Assembly (NCBI GenBank): GCA_016508695.1
Contig: VNKQ01000002.1
Location: forward strand, 372,001 to 436,000
Origin: Hyphodiscus hymeniophilus
Lineage: Eukaryota; Ascomycota; Leotiomycetes; Helotiales; Hyphodiscaceae
Length of the DNA stretch: 64,000 nt
Direction: 5' to 3'
Shown: piece by piece, positions 26,081 through 36,604 of the stretch
Layout: the number at the start of each line of letters is the position of its first letter
Position numbering within the stretch: the stretch's first letter is position 1
The notes under the pieces: generated by a model
Seen by the model: only the letters and a program-made list of their open reading frames with translations
Database searches by the model: none
What the model was told of the DNA's origin: nothing
Program-made: the position numbers and the translations under genes

Positions 26081-27207
26081 TTATTCTTTGAGCTCCGCAA
26101 TCTTGGCCTTGACACGCTCCATCTTCTCGTCCTTGGTCAACTTGCGTCCCTTGAATTTGAGAGCCTCCTTCTTGTGTTCGTCTTTAGACTTCTTCTCACC
26201 AGCCTCGTCAACCTTCTTAAAAGGATCCTCACGAATCTGCTTGTGGGCCTCCTGGTACAGCTCCTCCAATCCATCAGCCTCTATCTCGTCGTCGATGTAA
26301 CCTTGGAATTGCGACTTGTATCGTTCCTCATCATCATCCGCAAGCGTCTCCATGTACTCAGCGATGTGCCCAGCGAAGATGTATTTGCGAAGGGTATCGG
26401 CGTCAAGCTCTTTGGTCTCGATGTCGTAACCAGGGAATCGGTTCTCGGAGTGGGGAATGAGAATGCCGCCGTCAGAAGCACCCTTCATGGCACCAAAGAC
26501 ACGGGCGCCAGTGGAAGTGCGAGCAAGACCAACATCAAGGTAGGCCTTGAAAGGTCTGCGTGGCTCGTCACCCTCGGTGGCCTCGGTGAGCTTGTATTCT
26601 CCATCAGCCTCCTCAACACCCTCGAAGTCCTCATGCAGGTCAAGCTTCTTGAGAACACGGCGGGCGATCAAAAGGCCAGTGCAGTATGCGGCGGCCCAGT
26701 TGGTAAGACCGTGTTCGATTCCGTAAGCCTTGAGCTCGTGGGAGTAGGCAGCGCAGAAGACCTTGTCGCCAGTGATCTCGGAGGTTACGATTTGCATGAC
26801 AATATCGCGGTTGGTGAAGCGGACGACGAGACGGTACTTGGGAGCATTGTACTTGTTCTTGGCTTGGGTGATGAGGCGCTTTCGTGCGTAGTAGTCGGTC
26901 TTTCCAACACGACGGCGCTTGTACTTTGTTTGGTAGCGACTCGAGGATAATTAGCAGCAGTCAGGGTGAGAGAAGGGTCGTGAGAAGCTTACCTGTAGTA
27001 CGCGCTGTTCTTGACCAGCTTTGTGAAAGGCTAAGTGAAAATCCTCGAGTCAGCAATTGGCATTTCAGAACACTCCGAACATCTTGCTTTTGACTCTCTC
27101 CTCCAAGTTGATCCTCTCAACGGAGGTCGCAGATGCTTTCAAGGAAGATCCAAATGTGATAAAGCTGCTATAAAGCAGCAGATGTAATGGCGATTTGAAC
27201 TTACCAT
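26081..27207 (-). CDS. rpl5: 60S ribosomal protein L5 (uL18)
   Basis: uL18 binds 5S rRNA, forms the 5S RNP with uL5 and joins the large subunit in the nucleolus. Minus-strand exons are 27207-27205 (the ATG alone), 27030-26993 and 26939-26081; introns are 174 and 53 bases; the product is 299 aa, normal for the family. The spliced N-terminus reads MPFTKLVKNSAYYSRYQTK, then KRRRVGKTDYYARKRLI, RLVVRFTNRDIV, AYCTGLLIARRVL, a GLARTSTGARVFGAMKGA loop, and a Lys-rich C-terminus (EKMERVKAKIAELKE). All are hallmarks of eukaryotic L5. The start codon is split from the rest by an intron directly after the ATG (ATG|GTAAGTT), an arrangement known from some ribosomal protein genes. It shares a 640-base upstream region with the rightward HAD gene. 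Confidence 0.97.
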
Positions 27208-27846
27208 CTTGAATGATTGGCCGCACTGTGCTGGACTTGAAGATGTTGTTCGGCGTGGGTTGGAGTGGGAAGAACTTTTAAGTCAGAATCCCCCATTTGT
27301 GTGCGCTAAGATTTCGATAAGCGATATCAGCCCGTGCGAGGATAACTTTGGACGGGTCGGCGACGAGAGTGAATATCCAAGAAATGATTGTGAGACCCTC
27401 ACCATAACAGTTTAAGCTTTCAGATATAGATCTTGACGTCGAAACGAGAGTTTTTCTTTTATCATATTATATACGATATCATTTCCATGCCTCTACCATT
27501 TTTAGACCTGGTAAGTGCTGAGATTTCGGTACCCCCCCAACAAAAGACCAAATGATTTGGAGAATCTGGCTCTTCATATTCGACCTCATTAGTATGAGCA
27601 TCCATCCATCTTTGCTTGAAGCCATCGAGCTGGAGTTGTCCCCTTTTCAATCTCTCAAGAATCGACATCACGTGGCGTGAGATCAGATAAGATTAGATCT
27701 TTAATCAATCCCGAACCTCGGTTGGATCCATCGTTAAGTGAACAAGCATCGCAACTCGGCTTATTCAGGTTGCGTTCCACGAGTCTGTCCTCATGTCCCA
27801 AGAAGATTTTTCAATAGAGTTTGTATTAGAGAGTATAGAAGCAATC
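27208..27846. other. Shared upstream region of L5 (-) and HAD gene (+)
   Basis: A divergent promoter region. It contains a 69-residue minus-strand frame (27671-27462; MSILERLKRGQLQLDGF...) with protein-like composition but no recognised domain and no supporting splice structure; I rate it as a weak gene candidate only. Confidence 0.4.
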
Positions 27847-29099
27847 ATGGCTTCAGGGAAGCAACCCAAAGTCTTGTAAGTCCTTCGCTAGACCCCAAAA
27901 TTCTACTTGCTGTCTTGAGGGAATCTGTACGCTAATATGTACCAGATTGTTCGATATTGGAGGCGTTTGTGTGAGTATTGGCTTTCTTCATTCTTGCACT
28001 TCTGGTCTTACTCAGCGGGGTTTCTTGCATTGATATTTATCAACCGTTCCCGGTAGGAAGGTTCGTCGATTCTACAAAGGCAGGTCAAGTGGCTACTTTG
28101 GGAACAATAACCTACAGCTCGTGCTGCTTTCGCAATCGCAACTGCAAAGACGGGGAGAGTAGTGTGTGGGAAAAATTCCAAAGGTCACAAGCCATACAAG
28201 AAACCTAGCCCCAAGCATGGCAATATCTATTGCCTTGGCCACCGAGGCTCATTGCACACAAATCCATGATTTCTCATCTACTTATTTTCTCGATAACCCT
28301 ATTCCACCCGGAGCATAGGCAATCCTGACGTAAACCAGGTATTATCTCCATTCCAAGGAATCCTCGATTATGAGATTTCAAAGAACATCCCACCAGGATG
28401 GGTAAATTACAGCATCAGCAAAACGAAACCAAATGGCTTCTGGCACCGACTCGAAAGGGGGAGCTCCTCATGGACGAGAAATGGTTCGCCGGCTTCACCG
28501 CAGATTTACATGATCAAAAGCGATGGACGGATTTCTATGCTTCGGCACGAGACAAGAATCCTCACCTGCCCAAGACGACGCCACCGCTGCCGGATATCGA
28601 CGGAGAGTTCCTTTTCTGGGAGATGATGCGTGGATCGAGAAGTCCGGATCCTTGGATGTTTCCTGCGTTGAAGAAGCTGAAGGAGAGTGGGAAGTATATT
28701 CTCGCCGCGTTGTCGAATACGGTCATCTTCCCACCCGGACACCCATATGAAAACTCACACAGCGAATTGAAAGCTGTATTTGACATCTTCGTTTCCTCGG
28801 CACACGTGGGAATGCGGAAACCGAACGCAGATATCTACCAATACACAGTGAAGGAGCTGGATAAGTGGGCGAAGACGAATGCTTGGAGTGGTAGGGGATG
28901 GGAGGAGGGAGTAAACCCCAATGAAATTGTGTTTCTTGATGATATTGGAGAGAATTTAAAGGCAGCTAAGGCGGCAGGCTTTGGTACGATCAAGGTTAAC
29001 CTGGGTAGGGCGTATGAAGCTGTTGATGCTTTGGAGGAGTTAACGGGGTTGCAGCTTGCTGGAAACCATCCAAGGATTGCGGTAAAACCTAAGTTGTAG
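27847..29099 (+). CDS. HAD-superfamily hydrolase (epoxide-hydrolase N-domain type), frameshifted
   Basis: Haloacid-dehalogenase-fold phosphatase/hydrolase close to the N-terminal domain of soluble epoxide hydrolases and ACAD10. Exons 27847-27875, 27946-27970 and 28339-29099. Motif I, LFDIGGVC with nucleophile-position Asp13, is assembled by two splices; the third exon continues with SPFQGILDYEI. Further motifs are LAALSNT (motif II), KPNADIYQ (motif III Lys) and FLDDIGENLKAAKAAGF (motif IV acidic pair). Length, about 270 aa, fits a single-domain HAD with a helical cap. One problem: in exon 3 the frame changes between WHRLERG and ELLMDEKWF at the G5 run near 28456-28461, as if one G were missing; no intron there explains it. 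The gene is thus either newly disabled or carries a homopolymer sequencing error. Substrate unknown. It shares its upstream region with L5. Confidence 0.8.
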
Positions 29100-29939
29100 A
29101 ATGAATCACTAGAGTAAAGAAAAAGTTATCAAGGGATGAATAGAGCATTATATTCTGCTGGTGCCAAATAGCCTGTGGGAGAAGGTCATGTTGATGGACG
29201 ACTGAGGGTATATCGCGTGACAGGACTCAGAGTGGTTGATGCGAGTAGCTTCCCTCTTATGATGAAAAGCAATACAATCAGCAGTACTTAAGCCGTTGTG
29301 GAGAGTTGTGGATTTCTGGTTAGGGGGATGGGACCAGGAGTTGATGAGCGAGTTTTCACACATAGCTAGCCGCACTCGCAACTCCAACAAGTAGAGAGTA
29401 ACTGCCGGCCTTCATTTCTTTTACGACAGGCTAAGGTAAGAAGGTATGAGAGGCGAATTGCTAGACCTCAATTCATATAAGTGACACCTAGACCAGCACC
29501 AAGACTTTTGGTTTAAACCAACCAACCCTTCCTTGCATCAGGCGACGGATATATTATACCCACAGCTTCTGCAAAGGAAGTCTTCAAGCCCGCGGAACAT
29601 GAATTTTGTAAAAGGCTGCAATAGAATCAAGTTGCGTAGGCTCGACAACTTTCGAGACAACCAACCAACATATGAAAGATAACTCAAGCTTCTGGCTGCA
29701 CTCGCAGATATATGCGGTACCTCCCATGTTCCTCAAGGACTATAACGCATTATTAAATTACTATTTTCTATAAATCTACGTCTCATCAAGCATCCAGGGT
29801 ATCCAATTCATAAAGCCATCCAGAGGAAATGCTGTCCATGACGCCAGATGCCAATCTCCCTTCGCAGAGTAACAAATGAAAACCAAGAGAGAGTTATGTT
29901 GATGTATGCATGTGGAATCCATGATTCGTCATCGCGATG
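29100..29939. other. Convergent 3' intergenic region
   Basis: Between the 3' ends of the HAD gene (+) and the coiled-coil gene (-). No supported gene or repeat; short frames only. Confidence 0.5.
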
Positions 29940-32369
29940 TCAAGGTAACCCTCCTTCCATCAAAACCTCTCTCAACGCATCACGATCAACGCCAACAGGT
30001 GTAACCTGACTAGGTGCTTTGTCCTTCCTGACGAATCCTGCAATGGGACCTCGTTGATTGACACCCGGTGGTCGTCCCATAAAAGCTTGTAACGAATCGA
30101 CGGGAGTGGGCGTACTGACTATCCTCTTTTGCTGTGCTAGATTTTGCGACGCATTTCGCAAGTCTCCCGAAGATTTCATGGGACTCACTCCCCATCTTCC
30201 CAAGACCCATCCTCCGACTTTCTTGCCCAGGCCACCTACGGGACTCTCCCCCGAGTTTGAGGAGTTAATCGATCGTGCGTCACCGTTGTAGCTGGGTCCC
30301 ATGCTCGAGCGTAAATGCATGGTACTATTATGTCCTTGACGGGAGAGTTCAGGTCTAGCCGTGACCATGGAGGAACTTGTCAGGGCATCGATAGACATCA
30401 TGGATATAGCATTACCCGGTCTAGGTGGCCGACGAAGCATCGCCCCACCACCTGTGATTGTCAACTGCGAGGGTCTTGATTTGAGCGTATGAATATCGAG
30501 CCCTCCTATCGATAGTATAGACTCATGCGATGTAGAGCGACGGAGACTGGGTTGCCATTCTTCGGTCATGACGAATTCTGACTCATGGGAAGCATCGGAA
30601 GGACTCGTGGCTTCTTCTGGAGACGGCAAGCTGGGCGTCCGCAGATCTCGAATTTCCTCGACATCGTCGTCTTCCTCCTCATGTATGACATTATCAGGAT
30701 GGAAATTTATCGGTGCTGCAAAGCTTCGAGTTGATACCTCTGAACCCCGCTTTCGATGGTACGGTTGAAATTGAGGTGACATGGGATCAATGCTAGATCC
30801 TGGGGAGGTCGGTCTTGATGAATCATTGTCGAAACCTCGATCAAATAGAGTGCTATTTCGATACATTGATTGAGGAGAGCTTGGGACTGACGATGGTGCA
30901 AAGTCGGACATTTGACCGGATTGCATAGACCATCTGCTATTTGTAGAGATTGGCGCGGGTACTGTAACTGAGGTGTGTGACAAGATCGTACTGGCGGTTT
31001 CTTGTCTCTGGCCAGGCATCTTCTGAGATTGGGGGTTTTTGGGTGGAGTAAAGAGAGATGTGTTGATCGAAGTGCGCTTTTTCTTTGGCCGGCGAAATTC
31101 TTCCTTCTTCGGTGTGTGGTAATGGTGGTGGATATGTAACTCCTGTGAAATGACTTGCGGTTCGAGATCCTCCTTCGGAGCCAATTCTGCTCTGAGCGTT
31201 GATGGCCCACTGGAGTCTCCCTTGTCATCATACAGAGGTTGATGCACCAGCAGCTGTTCCCTCAAAGCCTCTACCTCATCGTTCGAGTTCAATAACATCT
31301 CCCTCAGCTCCACAATACCCAGTTGCAGATTCGCATTATCCTGCAGGATATCCTTGACAAAGTGCGACACAACGTTGCTGCCATTCTTCCCAATCCCAGT
31401 CGTAGCTGCTGCTGCCTTCAATCGTCCCGCAGCAGTATCCAACTCTCTCTCCACAGCTCGTTGCCTCTCCATTCTCCCCAGGACCTCAACATGTCGTTCT
31501 CTCTCCTCTCGGGCCTCCCGTTCAATCCGTTCCAACTGATCTTGCAAATCCTGCAGCCTCCTCTCCGCTTTCCTCCATCTCTGCATCGCTGACCTCTCAT
31601 CCGCCTGCGTCGTGACGATTGTTCGTTGCAGCGACTCCTGCTCCTGCTCCAAAGACGCCAGTTGGACCTCCAAATCATGCGTTCTAGCAGCCAAGCCTTC
31701 CAACCTCCTCAACTCCTGATGTGTTGACAGTAACGTAGCTTCCAGTGCTTTGATATGCGCATCAGATTCAGAAACCGTGTTGTTCAACCCTTCCAACTGA
31801 TCCAGCAACTCCCGATTTTCCTCGATCGTCTTTGCGTTCTCGGCTTCTAGTTCGCGTTTATCACTTTCCAGCGTTGAGATCTTCGTACTCATATCCAACC
31901 TGTCCCTTTCGGCGTCGACCATGTAAGCTTCATGTCTGACAAGTAAAGCCTGTAGAGAGAACGTCAGTCCTTTACTCATCCTATCCGGTTTCTCCATTTC
32001 TAATGTTGTGAATCCTCAAAACAAATTCTTCTATTCAAATACAACACCGGAATTCAGACAAAGGAGAGCCAACAGATGTTATCCCGCCCCCAGACCTCAA
32101 ATCATCAAACCACCGATACCGTCGCACAACCCACATCCAGAGCGTATGACGAAAGAGACAAGACAAAGAAAGCTACGTACCTGGCCAAGCCGCGCAGCCG
32201 TTCGGACCTCTTTCTCCAAATCGTCCAGCGCACTACAGTTGTGTCTCAGGAATGCACAATCAGCACGCCCACAACAACACTTCACCACCTCACTGGTCGG
32301 AGTCGTCGCCGCGGGGCGATGAGTAGGAATGCGCGCTATCAGCGCCTCGAGACCTTCCTCTTCTTCCAT
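29940..32369 (-). CDS. Coiled-coil protein with N-terminal Cys cluster, unknown function
   Basis: Minus-strand exons 32369-32181 and 31949-29940 (intron 231 bases, phase 0) give 732 aa. The splice joins ARLGQ to ALLVRHEAYMVDAE. Residues about 30-45 hold a dense Cys/His cluster, CCCGRADCAFLRHNC, which could bind metal. A long coiled coil follows (about 70-240: Glu/Leu/Arg/Gln-rich heptads), then a segment with SHFVKDILQDNANLQLGIV and VEALREQLL that looks like a second helical module. Next comes a His-rich ELHIHHHYHTP and a basic KKKR stretch, then a long Ser/Pro-rich, probably disordered tail with many SP sites. The longer frame beginning MEKPDRMSK is intron read-through and was not used. I do not recognise a named family; the architecture suggests a cytoskeletal or scaffold role, but that is inference. 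Confidence 0.78.
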
Positions 32370-33791
32370 CTCGATCTCGAAGTTCCCGTTAGGAAGCCTG
32401 AGGTACAGAGGTCGTGTCGCGTCGTACTGCTGATACCATAACTGCGATCAACCGTCTAGAAGGTACTCGAGTATCCTATTGTGTGTGTACGAAGTGAGAG
32501 ATTCGGAAATGAGGGTAACGCGAAGAAATGGCAGGTCTGGACTATGAGCCCCGAGCTCCTTACGTAATCAAGGGACCAGCTGTTATCGGCCCCAGCCACC
32601 AGGCAACCCTACAGCTGTTACCAGCCACCAGCAGTAATGCATCGATTTCTTTCCGTGCCGTGTGAGCCTCCTAATGGTTGAAAGCTATGTCACACAATGG
32701 AAGCCTCTTCGCGACATAGAATTCAAATTCATATCCGTATGCCTTGGTAGTACCTTCAAGCTGCGTGACTCTCCCAATCTCCAGTCCACCTTGCCAGTTC
32801 CTCAAATGTTAATGTCACCATGTGGCACTGTTCCGTGAAAGATGTTCACATTGGTCACTGTTTCTGCGTCTAATCCAAGCGTTACCTCGATATACTCTTG
32901 CTCCAAGATGAAGGCAGCGAAACATCCATTCGAATTTACCATATCATCGTATTTCAGATGGAGGGTAATACTTGCTTGACCTTCACGTAGTCGTCTAGTT
33001 CCCATGGTACATTCCAAGTCATTCTTAGCACCCCGAACAAACGTCCCTTTTCTTGCCCAGCTGGCGAACCTGCACTGAGCTTTCTCTCTGATATCTTACT
33101 CATGTCCTGGTCCATTCTACCCTAGCTCCCACGAAAGTGTCTGCTCCCTTTCCCTATTCACCACGCGAAAGTGCCAAGAGATTTGTATTACTTCGATAGT
33201 GAATAGACTTTCTATGCGAGTTACAAGCGTCCCGGCGGTGGGCGTACGATTCGAGAATAAGGGCAACGCAAAGAAGCGGGAAGGTTGGGATGAGAACAGC
33301 GCGGTTACAGTCACGATCACGATGTCCAAACAACTGGTTCAGTGGAGCAAATTTGACTTCGTGGCTGGCTGTATCTGCTTGATTGGTGGATGCTTCGTCA
33401 CCATGCAAGATAGTGCCAGCCCGCGATTTCTTAAACCACCCGACCCAGTCGATTTTTGAAATCTATATTGTTTCGAGACGAACTATCTTAGGGAAGACAT
33501 TGCGCGCGTTCTTGCGACGTTTGCAAAAATTGTCACCAGGACTGACGAACATTATGGCCAGAAAATCTTGAAGTAGCACGGATATCTGACGTCGCGAGTG
33601 CTCGAAACCAGGATTTTGGCTGGCCGCCTAGTGTGACCGTGGGTTTTCAATGCAGAAACAAATTCTTCAGTCACGATCACCCACATCAAAGTCTATTTCA
33701 CATGCCTTTCCATTGCTACCAGTAATTTGAGTAATAAAAAATATTCTTATAAATATTTTTCAAATTAGTGTAAATCTAAAGCTTGCCTCTC
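32370..33791. other. Intergenic, upstream of the coiled-coil gene
   Basis: About 1.4 kb between two leftward genes. Short frames only (e.g. 32802-33017 -, 33199-33459 +), no domain recognised. Holds the promoter of the coiled-coil gene and the AT-rich 3' flank of the reductase (about 33720-33790). Confidence 0.45.
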
Positions 33792-35651
33792 TTAGATCTT
33801 GACCTCGGCAGGGACACTGATTCCCAAAATAAAGGTCGCATCCTCCTTCTGTAATTCACTCTTACTTGGCATCTTACCCCTGCGCATCAACTCGGAGGCT
33901 TGTGTCATAACTGGATCAATCTGCATACTAGCCACTGCGACAACCGTCTCTCCCTTCGTATAGTAGGCCACGAACTTGGCCTCCTCGGGTTGGCCCTTCA
34001 ACACCAGATCGTCCCACCCATTTATCGTATTACCGCAGTATCGTAGTTGTGATCCCAGAGCTGACCAGAATATCGGGATAAAAGGTTTGGGTGCTGCAGA
34101 AGGGTCGATGATATTAGCTGCTGCGCTTCGACCCGCGTTTTGTGCAACGTTCCAGTGCTCGATGCGAGTCAGAGCTCCATCTCCACCAGGGCCGTGGTAT
34201 GGGTAGGTTGCGATATCACCAATAGCAAAAACATCCTTGAGTCCCGAAACAGCGAAATGCTCATCGGTCTTTAGCGAGCCATCTTTCTGGAGCTCGACTG
34301 CTTTGTTGTCCTTCAAAAAGACGGTGGCAGGTCCAACTCCCGTTCCGAGGATGACTAGGTCTGCTGGAAGGCTAGTGCCATCCTTTAGCTCGATAGAGCC
34401 AACCTTTGACGAATCAGACTTGGAGGGCGAGGCCTTCTCGACACCTGCATTCATCTTGAACTTGACGCCATTCTTCTCGAGGGACTTTTGGAAGATCTTG
34501 CCAACCTCCTCCCCCATGACTCGCTCCAATGGTGCTTTCTCCATACCCACGACCGTGACGTCGTTATCCTTAGATACAGCGTTGGCTACTTCCATACCGA
34601 TGAAGGAGCTGCCGATTATGACGATCTTCTTGTTTTTGTCTCCGATGGCACCAAGGATAGCTTTGACGTGAGGAACAGTCCGGAGCAAGAAGATGTTGCC
34701 GAGCTCTTTGAAGCCAGGCAATGGAAGGCTCTTGGGGCTACCACCTGTGGCCAAAACTAACTTTGTGTATGGGTATGAGCTGCCACCTTTCGTAGAAACC
34801 TTTTTACTTCCAAAATCCACATCAGTCACCTCGTCGTTCACAGTAGCAATATCGCCCTCTTTGAACCAAGCATCATCTCGTAGGGCAATCTTTGAAGCAT
34901 CATCAATCAAAGCCTTTGATAGCTTTGTTCTGTCGATAGGAGGGTATCCCTCACTTCCAATCAAGGTGATCGATCCTGTGAAGCCATTCTCTCTCAGCGC
35001 TTCGAGTGTACCTAAAGCACCACTGCCTCCACCAACAATAACCACCTTCTCCGCACCGTTGACACCACCCTTGATCTTGATGTTTGGCTTCCGACGACTG
35101 CCTTTAATGCTTGCTTGCTCGCCGGTAATGTACACGGAACCGTTCTTCTCAGAGAGGGCAAAGGATGGCAGTGAATCGATAGCAGGGGCATTCTCAATGT
35201 CTCCGTTCGAAGCATTGAAGCAAGCTTTCACCCATCAATTAGCGTCCAATCTAACATCCAAATGCAAAACACTGGGAAATAGGACAAACATACCTCCATG
35301 CCACGGGCAAGTAATTCTTCCATCGCCCGTCAAGACACCCTTTGCAAGCGGAGCTCCGTAGTGTGTACACTTCGAGCCCAAAGCCGAGATCTTCCCTCCA
35401 ACATTGCACAACAATACCTTCCCCTCTTCGATGCCCTCAACCTCAACCTCGCGTTTCTCGCCGGGCTTGAGATCGAGGCTATTGAGGCCCTTCAATTTAT
35501 ATTCTTGAGCCATGTTTCGGAACGTCGTGGATATCGCTCTGTGTGGTGAGTACTGGAATCGAGGTGCGGGGTAGGTTCCTCGAAGCTTGGAAAGGGATGA
35601 CGGCTGCACGAAGACGTTTGTAAAACGGAGAAGAGATCGTGGAGTGGTCAT
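33792..35651 (-). CDS. Rieske/AIF-like FAD pyridine-nucleotide-disulfide reductase (AIFM3/Nfrl type)
   Basis: Minus-strand exons 35651-35294 and 35224-33792 (intron 69 bases) give 596 aa. Residues 1-46 are Arg/Ser-rich without acids and look like a mitochondrial presequence (LRFTNVFVQPSSLSKLRG, RAISTTFR). A Rieske [2Fe-2S] domain follows at about 50-150, with ligands Cys95/His97 (CTHYGAP) and Cys115/His118 (CPWHGACF), the second pair completed across the splice. The reductase part has an FAD GxGxxG-type motif (VVIVGGGSGALG, about 180-191), an NAD(P)H motif (IVIIGSSFIGMEVA, about 320-333), the FAD-ribityl motif VFAIGDIATYP near 450, and a C-terminal reductase domain. This is the AIFM3 layout: an iron-sulfur plus FAD electron-transfer protein, in animals linked to apoptosis. 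An internal Met (NMAQEYK) could make a cytosolic form. Partner and substrate unknown. Confidence 0.93.
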
Positions 35652-36604
35652 GTAAGACTATTTGTGGGAGCGGTGAGGGTCTACTTTCACACTGGGATGG
35701 TGGAAATGGAATTGGAAATAATCATATAACAGTGGGCTGAGGTGTGGTGCGTTCATTGATTATCGAAGTGGTGGAGAAGTGCTGGAACCTGTGTAATATC
35801 AGCGTCCTCATTGGTTGCCGGGCTGGCGTCGTCATTGTTGCGTCGGATTGCTCCCTGCGACGTCTTATCGTTATCGCCATTTTGAGGCTAGACCAGGGAG
35901 TGAGCACGAGTTTCGAGTTTCTCTCACCTGACAGGACTTCACTCACTCACAACATCGCATCAAATCGAGTCTACCTCTTCGTCCATCAAAGGCATCAAAG
36001 ATGCTCAAATGGATTGAGGCCATGATGGTATTTGGAATGAGAGCTTTCTCAAATATCAGCCAATCTCCTCCCACTTATGTGACGCGTTCCTGGTTGGTTA
36101 GGCTCAAAAGGGGCAGTGCTGTTACAAAGTAGGCAAAGCCCAGTCATCACAGTTTTGGAACTATCCTTTTCGACCACTTCACGAGAAGGACGGAATTATT
36201 ATCTCGATACTTCTGAACCGGTTACCGTGGTGTTGAGATTGCAAAGCTGCTCTCGCCATTTTGCACAGCCCCGCAGAACAAGTCAGCCACAACAGGCAGT
36301 GACAGGCAACATGTCAATAAGCATTCCATTGGACTACTGGATGCGAAAAAGCAGGCAAACAGCACGCACCACTGCAGCCTCTTCGAACGAATTGGCTCAC
36401 AACTCACAGTGTGGGTGGTGGTGTGCCGTGTGATTCCAGCCACAAAAACTGCCTCCGGGCTCAGCGCGAGGCTGAACGGATTGCCATCTCGGCCCAGAAC
36501 AAGACTATGAGTTGTTCGTCTTGTTAATCTCCTAGCTGCCACATCGCGCTTGACTGTGGTCTTTCATCTCATTTTGCCCACAGATATAATTTGAGATCCT
36601 AATC
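35652..36604. other. Divergent promoter region between reductase and HET gene
   Basis: About 950 bases between genes reading outwards in both directions. Short frames only; no repeat or RNA gene recognised. Confidence 0.5.

Noticed and set aside
26174..26950. Long plus-strand ORF (258 aa) opposite the L5 gene
   Set aside because: Exact antisense of strongly conserved uL18 exons; highly biased codon use on the sense strand opens the mirror frame.
31950..31997. N-terminal MEKPDRMSKGLTFSLQ extension of the coiled-coil ORF
   Set aside because: It is intron sequence ending in CTCTCTACAG; the splice from the Cys-rich exon gives a better continuous protein.
34693..35361. Plus-strand ORF of 222 aa
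   Set aside because: Antisense of the Rieske/AIF-like reductase; no domain of its own.
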